The notes under the pieces are model-generated. The model did no database searches. It was not told where the DNA came from and worked only from the letters and a program-made list of their open reading frames with translations. Shown here piece after piece: positions 33,681 through 45,130 of a stretch of 64,000 nt of DNA; within the stretch, counting starts at the first letter, position 1; every line of letters starts with the position of its first letter. The position numbers were made by a program, and so were the translations under genes. Source of the stretch: Pyxicephalus adspersus (lineage: Eukaryota > Chordata > Amphibia > Anura > Pyxicephalidae); contig NC_092862.1 of the NCBI RefSeq assembly GCF_032062135.1, forward strand, positions 70,114,381 to 70,178,380, written 5' to 3'.

Positions 33681-33829
33681 GTGTTTGAACTTTTCTAATA
33701 TTTCTGGAGAATAAAATAATAAATAATAAATAGGTTCACTAATGAAAGTGTATCTTCTCCAGCCTTGGAGAGCTTTATTAAATCAGGTCCATGGTGTTTG
33801 AACTTTTCTAATAATTCTGGAGATTAAAA
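33619..33829. repeat. Tandem duplication of the MITE right end
   Basis: 33619-33716 and 33732-33829 are near-identical copies beginning AGGTTCACTAATGAAAGTG and ending in the downstream word TTCTGGAGATTAAAAT or a close variant. The offset is 113 bp. The duplicated unit crosses the MITE end into flanking DNA, so it is a local duplication and not a second insertion. Confidence 0.9.
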
Positions 33830-34050
33830 TTAAAAAAATAAATATTAAATAGAAATTGATAAATAAAATAAATAATAAACAGAATAAATAATATAGTGTT
33901 TAAAGAAAAATATTATAATATACTTGTGGGTATTAATCAAGTTTAATGTTAAAAAAGCAAGTTAGAGTTACTGACTTGGTGATTTGTAGCTGTAATAAAT
34001 AGTCCAAAGCCTAAAAAGTGGAATTAGCTTGAAATAAATATATATATATA

Positions 34051-34389
34051 CAGTTGACAATCGAAATCCGGCCATCGATTATCCAGTTCCTTCAGTTTTC
34101 CGGCATGAATTTCGGATCGCATTTTCAATACAGGGACTGCAGTACACTGTTTGGCCACTAATGTTTTGATGGTGCTGTTCTGCAGAAACAGCTGTTAGGT
34201 CTTGCTTGCTACACTAAATACATGTTGAGGTGTCCCTGCTGCCTTCTCCCTGGAACTGTGCTAGATGTTGTGCTGCGAGAGGAAGGCTGGCCTGTGTGTG
34301 GAGGTGAGTATAGCTTTCATAAATCCAGAATTTTTGAAAATCTGGCACTCCTTAGGTACGGAGGTTGTCAGATTTTTGAATGTCAACTG
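34051..34389. mobile_element. pogo/Tigger-like MITE, TA-flanked
   Basis: Starts CAGTTGACAATCGAAATCCGG and ends GATTTTTGAATGTCAACTG, an inverted pair (CAGTTGACA). TA lies outside on both sides (34049-34050, 34390-34391). CAGTTGAC ends and inner CCGGAT/ATCCAG words are typical of Tigger-derived MITEs. 339 bp, no transposase. The open frame inside it is not a gene. Confidence 0.85.
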
Positions 34390-34391
34390 TA

Positions 34392-35400
34392 TATATATAT
34401 ATGTGTGTTTCTGTAAATAGATAATTATTTGGGGTCTTTGCAGATAGTGGAAGACCTTCTGTTTTTTGGGGAATTAAAATCCTAGGTATTTAGCCAGTTA
34501 AAAGCCATTGATAGAAAGTAGGAGATATGCTAGTGTGGCACCCCCAGGGCTCAAGAGGTGCTATATGCTGATGGAAAGTAGAACAAATGGAAATAAATAA
34601 ATGTAAAGCAGAGTGTACATATCTTAAAACAAGGTAAATATATTCAAAATTCAGAGCAAGTCGGTTGATAAAGTGAGTAGAATACAAATATAAAGTCTGG
34701 TTGGAATGGCATTAGTAAACAGAAGGAACAAACTAATTCATATAAATTGACATTTGAAAGGTTGCTGCTGGATACCTACTTCTTTGCCAGACAATAACAA
34801 CACATTAGTAGAATTAAAATATCAAATTACTCATTGAGTGGAAAACAAATATCAAAATATGGAGGATTGTTACTTTGTGGTTTCAAACTTATTATCAATG
34901 GTAACCAGCAGCGTTATAATGAACATTCAAGATATACTGAGCAGTTGTGCCGAAAAGCAACAAAATAATAACTGCATGGGGTGAAGTAGATAAAAAAAAA
35001 CTTTATTGTTGAGGTTTTGTAATTCTTCCTTATATCCTCCTTTCTTATATCCTTTAAGAACAGTCATGTCATGTGTTGCTTATTCAGATTCAGAATGATC
35101 ATGAATTAGCCCAGAACATTGAATATTAACTGTGATTCAGCTATACCTGATCCAACAACATCAACATTGGATATGCGAGAAAGGAGGATGTGCAATTAGG
35201 ATCTTGGAAATCACTGCAACCAAGTAGGTTACTTTCGACTGTGGCTGATAACAAGTATTATTCAGGTTATTGCTGCAGTGCAAAGAGAGAGAGAAAGATA
35301 CTGCACATTTTTTCACTGCTACTGTGTAGTGGTATTTGTGTTGGGACTACCAATAAATAATTGTGGACATGTTGTGTGTTTTACAGTGTGGACATCTGTA
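34392..35400. other. Non-coding DNA, nothing recognised
   Basis: AT-rich, no supported feature. A short AT run follows the MITE. Confidence 0.4.
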
Positions 35401-35770
35401 AAAAGGAATTTGATTCCATATTTGGGTGACAAAAAGTTACTTTGGTCACTGGTTCATTTCACACCCCAAAAATGTAAATATACCCGAATGTGTATGGCTG
35501 CTTCCAGTTGGAGTGTAGTTGTTAGTGAAAGGGGGTTTTGATTCCACACTTGGAAGATACAAAAAAAATTTTGGTCACCATTGTCCATTTCACCTCCAAA
35601 AAAATATATCTAGAATTGTTGACTTGAATTGTTATTCTGAGTTTGCAATATATACATTTGTGAAGGGCAATGGGTTGCATTTTTAGGTGATACAAAGCCA
35701 TTTTGGTCACTATTGTCCATGTCACCCCCCAAAAAAGCCTTTCTGTGTGTAGCACAAGCTGCAATTGGGC
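35401..35770 (+). repeat. Degenerate tandem repeat, about 130-bp unit, three copies
   Basis: Units start near 35401, 35527 and 35661. Each contains a TTTGATTCCA- or GTTGCAT-type start, then a GGTGA-ACAAAA stretch, TTTTGGTCACYATTGTCCAT and a CACCCCAAAAA-type end. The order is the same in all three, with 20-30% divergence by eye. Confidence 0.7.
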
Positions 35771-36005
35771 ATTAGGAAGGAACTAAATTAGAAGAAGCAC
35801 ATCTAATAATTGGGAAATGTTGGAAGATTGTACCTTTTTCGACCCTTCCAGAATATATATAAGAGAAATGCATAAAATGTGTCTATCTACAAACATCAGC
35901 AGTGCTCGACTGAGTCCATTAGGAAGTTAAGTACATCTGAATACAGTAAAGCCAACACTCAAATGCTTTTAAACAGATGGAATCTATCATTTGAATTTCA
36001 AGTAC

Positions 36006-36059
36006 AGTCTCAATTCCTGATGAAGCGGATTCTGTGAAATGTGTCAAGAAACTGAGACT
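36006..36059 (+). ncRNA. Hammerhead-ribozyme-like motif, decayed
   Basis: The conserved core words occur in order and spacing: CTGATGA (36017-36023), a short stem II (GCGG pairing with CTGT through G-U pairs, 36025-36035), GAAA (36036-36039), then TGTG, T44 and C45 (cleavage position). Stem I is formed by AGTCTCA (36006-36012) and TGAGACT (36053-36059), 7 perfect pairs plus TTC/GAA closer to the core. Stem III is just A39-T44 with TGTG between, as in the minimal type I hammerheads of Penelope-like elements and retrozymes. TGTG could be CpG-decayed CGCG. Activity today is doubtful. Confidence 0.45.
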
Positions 36060-36299
36060 TTACGTGTATTGTGTGTATATATTAAAAAACAAAAAGTTGT
36101 TGTTTTGCTTTAGTATTCTGTGTCCAAGTACATGAATGCTTGTTGGCAGATATGGCTCACGGATGTGGTGATAATGGGCCATATGGCTACTATGGCCTCA
36201 TCTTGCTGCTAGAATAAAACAGTATTCTGGCTCTGATTGTATAGGATCTTGTTGTTCCACTGTTCATATAGTTACTTCAACTCAATTATGCTAAGTCTA

Positions 36300-36603
36300 C
36301 AAGGACTGTTTTTTTTTTAAATGCTTATAAATGCCCATACAACCTTTTTATTATGTTTATGGGCATTTATACAAATGTTTTAAAAGCATTTTTAAACTAA
36401 TCTAAAAAGCTTAAAAATGGCTGTAAGTATTTTCATTTGTTTTCATTAGCATTTACAAATGCTTATAAACACTTATAAATGTCCCCGTTTAAAAGGAGAA
36501 ATGTTTATACGCATCTATAGGCTGTTATCAGCATTTATACGCGTTTACAAGCTTTAAAACTCCCCAGAAAGTTTAATGCTGGGGAAACAGTCTATATAGA
36601 CTT
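36300..36603. repeat. GCTTATAAA-type interspersed repeat
   Basis: Many ATGCTTATAAA / GCATTTAYA words, an internal hairpin (TATAAATGCCCATA near 36327 with TATGGGCATTTATA near 36358), and the end GGGGAAACAGTCTATATAGACTTA. Related to 1041-1390 and 6830-7044. Confidence 0.55.
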
Positions 36604-36885
36604 ATATACACAAGTGCAATAATTGTCGTTGGAAAGGATCTTTTCAGGATCGTTTCCAATGACTAAGGACTGCACAATGCATGAAAGAGTGCTGTACATA
36701 CAGCACCATTCTGCTCCATGCAAAGGGATCTGCTTCCCTTGCATTAGGATTGTTCGTCGTCCATTGCCAGTGGATCCGCTAGGACGGTCGTTCGGATGAT
36801 GGATGAAGGGCACTCTACACACACCAAATTCTCAACCAATATCGGCCCTGAGTAGATTATCGGGTGAGAACCATTGGATTCGTGT
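36598..36885. mobile_element. Diverged relative of the AAGCTGCGTACAC MITE family
   Basis: The start TATACACAAGTGCAATAATTG, followed by TCGTTGGAAA, corresponds to the ends at 7047 and 63842. The interior has GGACGGTCGTTCGGAT-type words. A right end is not clear. Confidence 0.5.
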
Positions 36886-38386
36886 TTGTATCTTAAACCT
36901 TAGACAAGGTGTTATAAGCCAGAGACTCTCGCTTTCTTGATAACACTTAATCTTGGTAAATTACCATTTAATACTTGCAATTGCATCCAGCTAAAGACAT
37001 TTGGTTGTATGGGTCAAAATGTGCAAGTAGTGACTGTTAAAAGCAAATACAAATAATTTAGCAGATTTAAAGAGGATGGATGTTATACTCAGGCTATGGT
37101 TATGATTCCTTTATTGTTGGGTTTAGGATGCCACCCTGGTACTAATGCTTTATGGACTAATTACTTGAAATTTTTGAATGGGCTATTTTTGTACAATTGA
37201 CAAATAATTCCTTTATACATGATGTTTATATACTGTCTGTGACGTTTTTTTACTTTTGCATAAAATAAAAAAACAAAGAATGTGTGAAAAATAAAGATGA
37301 GATCAAGCTTGTGTTTCACTCTGAGCCACAAACAATGTGTGGATACTGTGTCCCATGTGTTTCCAGGCCTCAGCCCCGAAAATGTCATCAAGGAGCGCGA
37401 GAGTGCACCACGTGGGACACAGGATTGGCTGAGGTGAGTAGCTGTCTATAGTTAGCAGTGTACAGCCATATGTTCTAGAGGTGGATGATAGATTGGTTAA
37501 GGTAAGCACTGTGTTTCACTGATGAGTGATAGGGAATAGAATAAGGGACTTGGACCATTTAACTTTTAGGCTTGATTTGTCTTCTTGGTGGACAAAAGCT
37601 GAACAATTAATCTATTACCATCTGAATTTAATGTTATTTTTGCTATGTTAATGTTAAGGATGAGTTCCCTCTAAATTGATGTTAATCTGGAGGTGGTAAT
37701 TTTTTTTTATGTTATTTGATTTTTTTCATATATTTATGAAATTTTGGATTGAGTTATGGATTTATGGAATTTTGGATTAAGTAGATATTTTTATGTGTGT
37801 TTTCTTTGTTTTTATCCAGGACATAAATTGGGTATATATTGAGATATTGGACTTTATAATAAAGAGTACTCTGGCTGTTAATATTTGGTACATTTATTTT
37901 CAATCTGTTGCTCATAGTTTCTCAATGATTGCACTTATATCTATCATTGAAACCCCTGAAAGCACAGCATTAATTTATATATTGATCATTCTGTTTATTG
38001 CACATGTGGTGATAATCTGGTATGGGATAGTATACTATACCATTTAGTCAATTAATAAACATGAATATACAAACTAATAAGGATGAAAATGGTACAAGTT
38101 ATTAACTTCAACATAGATGAATTGAAGAAAAACTAAGTGTTTGGATATGTAAGTGCAAGTGGTTTGAGCAGTTACCAATAAAACTAAGATAATTTTATCA
38201 TGCATTGTAATTTTTGCAATTTTTTTTTCTCTGTCTTCCTAACAAGCTGTGTAGATGATGCATTTGATTAGCATAAAGATAAATCCTTTTTTTGTATATA
38301 TGAGTCATGTATAGAAGTTTCTTTTCTAAAAATAATATATAATATGGTAGTTTCATGTATGGTACCTAAAAAATCTGAAATTTGAA
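36886..38386. other. Non-coding DNA; unassigned repeat near 37310-37510
   Basis: 37310-37510 is richer in GC (CCACGTGGGACACAGG) and may be a repeat. No ends found. Nothing else recognised. Confidence 0.35.
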
Positions 38387-38800
38387 TTTAAAGCGTACCT
38401 AAACTCTAGACAACCCTTTTATGTGATGTAAAAATTCTGCTTGTTTGTTTTTAAGTGCAACACCTTTTTTTTTAAAAAAAGGGTGCAGAACCCCCCCCCC
38501 CCCACACACACACACATTCTCCCTAGGTGATCAAGAATTAATGGAAGCGCAAAGCCTCCCGGGATACCTAAGTCACGCATCCTGGGAAGCTCTCGGATGA
38601 TCCTTCTGCGCATGCCCGAGCAACTTCCATAGTTGTAGAAGAGCAAACAACTATGGAAGTTCTAAAGGAGCCCTGTTGTCAAAAATGGGAAAAAGCCAAT
38701 CTCATGCATGCGCAGTGAGATTGGTAAGTTTTTTTTTTCAAACTACATCACCCAAACTCACACCTTTGGAAGTTCTAAATTTTCTGCAGGGCTGAAAATA
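38387..38800. mobile_element. MITE-like repeat with TTTAAAGCGTACCT end
   Basis: The left end TTTAAAGCGTACCT (38387-38400) and the following ACAACCCTTTTATGT..GTAAAAATTCT resemble the element starting at 63525. Contains a C/AC-rich tract (38490-38515) and a perfect 15-bp hairpin (38622-38636 with 38647-38661). The right end was not found. Confidence 0.5.
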
Positions 38801-39082
38801 GGTTAGTAGCATGCTTAACAGTACTAGGCTGTGCTCAGACATTTGTATGTAGGCAGTAACATGGGACAAGGGGAAAAAAATGCACAGTCCAAAACTGTCA
38901 ATATTTGCAATATTGAAATGAAAATATTTGTTATAGACAGAAAGAGGTTTTTACATATATATGTGCAAATTTACAATATTAGCATGGTAAGTACTAATAT
39001 TCCCCATATATACTCAAATATAAACCAAGATATTTATTTTTACCTAATAATTTAGAACACCCAATAAAATAAAATAGACAAA

Positions 39083-39100
39083 ATATATATATATATATAT
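39083..39100. repeat. Short (AT)n microsatellite
   Basis: About nine AT repeats. Confidence 0.9.
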
Positions 39101-39694
39101 GGTGTTGTTTTTGAAACATTTGGTCTCATATAATTTTCCACTTTTCTTACAGATTAAAGTATTTTGTATGTTGACCTTGGATATAACAGGTCACTTTTTC
39201 TTTGTGATCTTTGCGTATGATAGTGATGTACTTTTGTAAACCTCGTAATACACTTTACATGAGAACACAATGACATCCACTAGTGAGTGTATGATCAGTG
39301 AATAAAGTGAGATTCTTTTTCTAATGGCATTTTGAGGGAAAAAAACTTGGTTTATACTGAAGTATAAACAGTAATTTGCCATGGTGGGTAACAAGGGCTC
39401 TTTAACCTTTTATTTGATACTTTTCCACATTAAACTAAAGATCACCCTGACCTCTAACATGACCTGATTATAATTCTGCATGAAAATCTGGTATGTCATT
39501 TAGTTATCTATGTATTATTCAGCCATCATCAGCCAGACACTTCTGCAGGCCAAACTTATTTCTCAAACAAGTTTTATTTGCACTAATATTGCTTTTTGAT
39601 CCTGCACCTGGAAAGGTGTCCTATGCCACCCAGTGGTTACAAAAATGTATTTATAAAGCTCATCTCCAAGTAATATAATATATAGAATTTAAAA

Positions 39695-40095
39695 AAGAGG
39701 AAGTAAACCTGAAAATTAAAAAAAAATGTAAGAAAGCAGTTTTTTATTGAAGGGACAACCAATGTCTCTTCTGCAATACAACAAACTTACCCACCTATTT
39801 GGACACTTCTATTTAGCCGCCCCGGCATCCTTGGCTGTCAGGAATGAATGAACTCCCTTGCACATGTGTGGGAGTGGCGTCATTCCAGCCTGGCCACTCA
39901 AGATGGCTTAAGATCCCTACTCCAGAAGAGGACTGGGTGAAGATGTAAACAATGATGTGATGGAACATGGAGAGGTGAGTTTAGTTAAATACCTGTGAAA
40001 TGGCAGATAAGTTTGTTTTATTGCAGACAATACATAATCTTCTCACATTTTTTGTAGGATTAGCTCTTATTTAAAGCCCAACTCCTATGCTTTTT
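39695..40095. repeat. Unclassified interspersed repeat
   Basis: GC-richer stretch with CCTGGCCACTCAAGATGGC (39890-39908). A similar word, CCTGGCCAATCAAGATGGCC, occurs at 50303-50322 in another repeat. This implies a shared family; ends not determined. Confidence 0.45.
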
Positions 40096-42560
40096 GTTAT
40101 TGTCAGTAAAGCCTGAACTCTGTAGGTTATTTATTGTATTTTTTTTTTAAACATGACATTTCTGATGCTAACTAATTGGTTTGTGTACTATAGCTATTTT
40201 TATATATATTATCAATATTATCATTACCATTAACCAATCATTGCAATTGTTTTTATTTAAAGAACCACATTTAATTGATTGTTTTTATTAGTATTTTGAC
40301 TTTTTATCTATTATTTATCCTTAATTCTGGCAAGTTTTTAAGTATGTAGCAAGAGTTTTAAGCCAACTGACTGAATAAACAGACCAGGCCTATTAGTCAA
40401 TGACTGGAAGGATATAAATTTAAATGAATGACCTTCCAAATCAAGAATTACATTTTGATTATTAAATATTAAATTTAAGTACACACTCAATTATGAAGCT
40501 GCTCTTGACAAAAGATGGGTATTAATATTCTGCTTATTCATATCTGTTTCAAATATATTGCATCACACATAATTTTAAATTATTAAATTCTTGGAGCATG
40601 CCACACAGAAAATGTAATAGACGTTATGCAAATTTTAACGTAACAAAATGAGAGCAGATGGTACTCATCAAAACACATTTTTCCTCTTCTGACTCTACAG
40701 GTTTTGTTTAAATTAAACCAAAATATGCATATTGCTGTAATTGTAACTGTTGTAATTTATACCTAAAGCTACATATTGTTTCCAAATGTGTAGTAAGTGT
40801 CTTCTCTGAGACTGACAATCTTTAACAGTTCAGTTATACTGATGATTAAGTTGCTTAATGCTCTGTTTAAGTTGGTTAGAATGCCAAATCAAAAAATTAA
40901 CAGTTAGTTCTGTTGTGGCAGAAAAGTCATTTCTTATGCATGCCAGCATATTCTGAAATACCCAAAGGTTATCTGTTGTGTTTTTATGGCAGTAATAATG
41001 ACTGATGAATGAGATATAGCAATTTATGAAAATATAGTCACTGAATATACTGTAAACTGGGATACCTACCTTTAGGTATAGAAAAATAGAAAAATACATT
41101 GATTTGAGTATAAACCTCAGGCACAAAACACAACTGTCACTGCTAACATTCAAAGAGTAATCAATAAAAATGCTAATACAATTAGAATGAATAAAAGTGA
41201 TTAATAAATTAAAAAAACTAAAATGACAGGTGTTAGTGAAAAAGTAACAGATGCGGAACACTATGTGAAATCTGGTTTTGTGGTTTTAAAGTTTTAAAGA
41301 TTCCGATATATTATTAAATTTAAAAAACAATGCAGTATGGTACTGCACAAAAAGTACACTCTATACTATTAAACGTTTAGCCTCTGGCTAATTTTTGCAA
41401 AGTTTGAGGGCTTTTTTTTTTCTTATCTCTGTTATAACTGTTGTGACTGCTACTTCTACCAACCATTTCAGGCTTATTACTGCCTAAAAAATATCAGAAA
41501 TCTCAACCAAAACTACTAAAAAGTATTCCAACCTAAAAGTAATCTGATTAGGGTTTTTTAGGATTTCTCCTGAGGTATTTGCATACATATAATTGAAGAA
41601 ATCAGTGTTTTCTCAATTGTCCCCCATGACTAGCTCCACATGCCCTTTTTTGATGATAGCTTGCCAACTACCCATATTAAAATTGGCAACGTTTTAGTTT
41701 TACTCCCCAAAAACCTCAGTAGGATTTGCTGCTAAGTTTGGATTCCCATATTATAAACAGAATTTAATATAAGGAGTTTGTACCATTCACCAAAAGGCTA
41801 TACTTGGTGATCATCAGGTATTTTGTAAATCTATCATGTTTCATTGTTGGAAACAAATTGAAAATTAGTGACAATATCAGAATGGCAAAATGTTACTGAA
41901 GTTAACAGAGAAATGTAAACACTGATTATAATGTAATTAAAAAAAACTCAAGGCTGTGAAGAGAAAAAAAATCCTATAATTAATGTTTATTAACAACCAG
42001 CAATAATGCAATGTACTTGAGAAACACATATTGATCTGACACTTTGTAAAAGTATATAAATACTGCCAAAACTCCAGTGTTTTGGACCATCTGATTCCTC
42101 ACGGAGTATGTCAATATACGAGATCAATATTGATGACCTTTAGGTCAACAAATATTCTCTAAACACTTTTACTGGAACAAGCTTCTTACTAGAAATCTGT
42201 GTGGAAGAAATAATTCTGCTGAAAGAATGTTTATTTTTTCATAAGAGTTGCAATCTATTTTCCCTGAATGGGAGCTAAGTGTTCATGTGTATCAGGCTTT
42301 TGTGCTTAAGCAGAGGTTTTTCTTTTGGGACATGTTTAAACAATAAATGTAATTTTACTTGCTTTTTATCTGAGTTGGTACCTGCTGGGGAAGAATGTAT
42401 GATCCACACTTTCATAAAGCTGAAATAATATGTCATTCAAATATAATGTGTTTTTCACATGTTGCTTATTTAGAGCCTTCTTTTCTTTTGTGTGAACTCC
42501 AGCTTTACCTTGGGTCTTACACAGCTGTACAGGTTCCTCTCCCTTTCTTAAATTAATTAC
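40096..42560. other. AT-rich unique DNA
   Basis: No gene, repeat end or RNA recognised in about 2.5 kb. A 143-residue reverse frame at 40830-41261 is low-complexity hydrophobic and not credible. Confidence 0.5.
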
Positions 42561-42564
42561 CCTT

Positions 42565-42730
42565 ATACTGTTCACAGCTTTTCCCAGTGCTCATGAGAAA
42601 TTGCACCCAATTAGCGTAATTTCCTGATTAGAATATGTCAAGCACCATCTAGCCCATTTCCCGGCAGCCTGGCTGTCCTTGGCCTCCCTCTCCATTACAT
42701 TCATTGTATTTTAGCTATCTTAATCACAGA
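42565..42730. promoter_or_regulatory. Candidate conserved non-coding element
   Basis: Balanced composition in an AT-rich desert with homeodomain-like words (CCAATTAGCGTAATTTCC, CTGATTAG) and no repeat signature. It looks like vertebrate enhancer-type DNA. Without an alignment this is only a suspicion. Confidence 0.25.
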
Positions 42731-44340
42731 AGCTCAGCTTTACATGCAGGTGATACCTAGGGCAGCATTTCTACTCATCCGGATTGATGTCCACCTATTA
42801 GGGCATTTTGATACCTGCAAAATTCCTTTAAAGAGCGATTGATTGCATCTAGGCTGAGGATTTTCGAGAGAAGTACTAAAGCAGGGTGCTGTGATGTACT
42901 CAGGAGGTTATGTTCAGCACCCTGCCAAGCCCTACCTCCTTTCTCTGCCTGCATTGCACAGAAGAACACAGATATCATAGATCAGTGTTTATTCTCAACC
43001 AGGATTCATCCAGAGGTTTCTAGGAGTCCTTAGGCAATGAGTAGTGTGTGTGTGTGTGTGTCTCAGGTCAGTTTATGCTCACTGGTGGTATGATTAATGA
43101 GGGTTTTTAAATGTAAAAGCAGTATATTTAAAAATCCTTATTATTTTTAATTTTCTACCCTGTCCCGCCTAACTGCAAAAGTGGCCCCAGCCGGCATCTG
43201 CTTCCCCTGGCCTTGGGTCCCTGACATTCACACGCTTGAGGACACAGCGGGCACTGCTGGAGGACACTGCTGGAGGACACTGCTGGAACCTGGGAACAAG
43301 GTAGGAGTTTTAAAGTCCCTAGCAATTCCACCCCAAAGTAGCTCGGGGTTACCCCTTTTGGTATGAAAAATCCACTCTGAGCAGAAGAAAATATCCACCA
43401 TCAAAGACCCCCTGGCTTCTTGTACACTGCCCATATGTTTACTTGTAAAACATACATAGCAATCAGAGCTCTAGGTTATACAATAACATAGTATCTTCTT
43501 TCATATCCACATAGTAATCCAGGAAAAAAAAATCTGCACAGCCAGATGATGTGCCACAGTTATTTTTGGGATAACACAACACAGGTTTGCAGCAATCCTA
43601 AAAGTAGCAGTATTCATTAGGTGGACAAAACAAACACGGCTGATTCTTGTTCTATTAAAATTCATCCTTCTTCTTTTATTTCATTAACTCGACAGGAGTA
43701 ACTCCACAATTTATCTTTAAAAGCAGATGTTGAGCTTTATTTAAGTGACTAGGCTGAAAGATATAATCAGACTACTGCAGGGAGGAGGAAACATTTCCTC
43801 CATCTCTTCTAACTCAGATCTTATACTGTAATACTGCAATTTTGTAGCAAGTAAAAGGAGTTTGTTCTATGTCAAGAAGTGTGCTTTATTTTGGAAAAAA
43901 AAAAAAAGTGCTCTGGCGCCCGGACGTTAATGTGTCATTTCATTCAGAAAGTGCATGCTAACCCTGAATAATGCCTGGACGACATAACTATATCCTTTTG
44001 GAAATAATAGCAAGTGAAGACATTGGCAGATAAATACTGTGATCTTTGTAGGAGGTTACACATATTAGTCATCATACATGCACTTTACTAAAAAAAAAAA
44101 CTGATGCTGAGTATTCTTTATTTCAGAAAAGAAATGGTCTTTACTCCCCAGACAGGCCACATTTGAGACATACTAAGTGATTTTTTACTGCAAGATATGT
44201 ACTAGTTGACAATACAGGTTTTTTTTTAAATAATATATATTTTGGAAAAACCTCCAATGCTAAATGTTTTAAATCTTCCACAAAATGTGGGTTTCAAGCT
44301 TTCCTACATAGGTTTAATAATTCCTAGATTTGGTGACTGC
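42731..44340. other. Non-coding DNA with small repeats
   Basis: (GT)n at 43047-43061. A tandem word of about 14 bp (GGACACTGCTGGA, three copies) lies at 43254-43288. A short stretch near 43320-43365 with CTCGGGGTTACC resembles the inner right end of the piggyBac at 15.7 kb. Nothing coding is seen. Confidence 0.45.
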
Positions 44341-44341
44341 A

Positions 44342-44933
44342 GGACGGCCATGGACGGCCATGGTATTGGATTGAATACAAACTCCTGTATCCAATCCAAT
44401 ACAAAATAATTCAAAATAAATACAAAGTATGTAATTGGTAAATTCAAACTCTCATTTTGTATTGGATTGGATACAGGAGTTTGTATTCAATCCAATACAA
44501 AATGAGAGTTTGAATTTTGTTCTCATTTTGTATTGGATTGAATACAAAGTCCTGTATCCAATCCAATACAAAATAATAGAAAATATATTTATGTGGTTTT
44601 GTCTATAGGTATGTGACGGACACTAGGAAGGTGTTTTAGAAAAATATATTACTATACAGTATACCGAATTATCGCATTTTCAGTATTTTTCATTTAATTA
44701 TGTATTCTTGTTTAAGCTGATTTTTGTGTCTTTTATTTAATTTTATTAAAAGTAATTTTTTTTTTTTTACATGATTGTGTGTTTCAAACATTTTTTATAT
44801 TCATATCTACTAGAACCCTGTTCGGACATATTTCTGTAAGTTACAGGTCTACAATTTAAAAAACAAAATTTCATGAAAAACAGTGTAACGCTTTTGGAAC
44901 AGAAATCTAGACCTCAGTGTAACGCCCAGGTGG
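44342..44933. mobile_element. piggyBac-like non-autonomous element with multi-hairpin interior
   Basis: The right end GTGTAACGCCCAGGTGG abuts TTAA (44934-44937). About 190 bp before it match the element ending at 18611. The interior holds three 40-bp hairpins (44363-44402, 44459-44498, about 44530-44569). The left end is uncertain; a GGACGGCCATGGACGGCCAT word sits at 44342. No coding. Confidence 0.6.
44363..44569. repeat. Three mirrored hairpins
   Basis: Each unit begins GTATTGGATT and ends AATCCAATAC. Unit 2 is the exact reverse complement of unit 1. Unit 3 repeats unit 1 with one change. Unit 2 also lies at the centre of a longer palindrome reaching AATTCAAACTCTCATTTTG on both sides. Confidence 0.93.
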
Positions 44934-45066
44934 TTAAAGAAGGGAAATGACAACTCACATGCCAATATACAAACATGCTCCCAAACAAGGTCTCATTCAA
45001 GTAACAATGAAACATATGAATCCTCTGCACTCCATATGTCAAGATAAAAGGCCAATAAAGACAATT

Positions 45067-45130
45067 TCATAGATAAAAGCACCGCACAGTGCTAGTGGCT
45101 TTTGGTGCTTTTATCTATGATAATGTCTCA
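45067..45130. repeat. 17-bp perfect hairpin
   Basis: TCATAGATAAAAGCACC (45067-45083) pairs with GGTGCTTTTATCTATGA (45114-45130), loop of 30. Possibly the core of a small fold-back element. Confidence 0.85.

Noticed and set aside
34222..34416. Small secreted-like peptide frame
   Set aside because: Lies within the pogo/Tigger MITE and runs out through its terminal repeat.
40830..41261. 143-residue reverse-strand open frame
   Set aside because: Hydrophobic, Phe/Ile/Tyr/Cys-rich low-information product typical of translated AT-rich DNA. No motif and no splice or promoter context.
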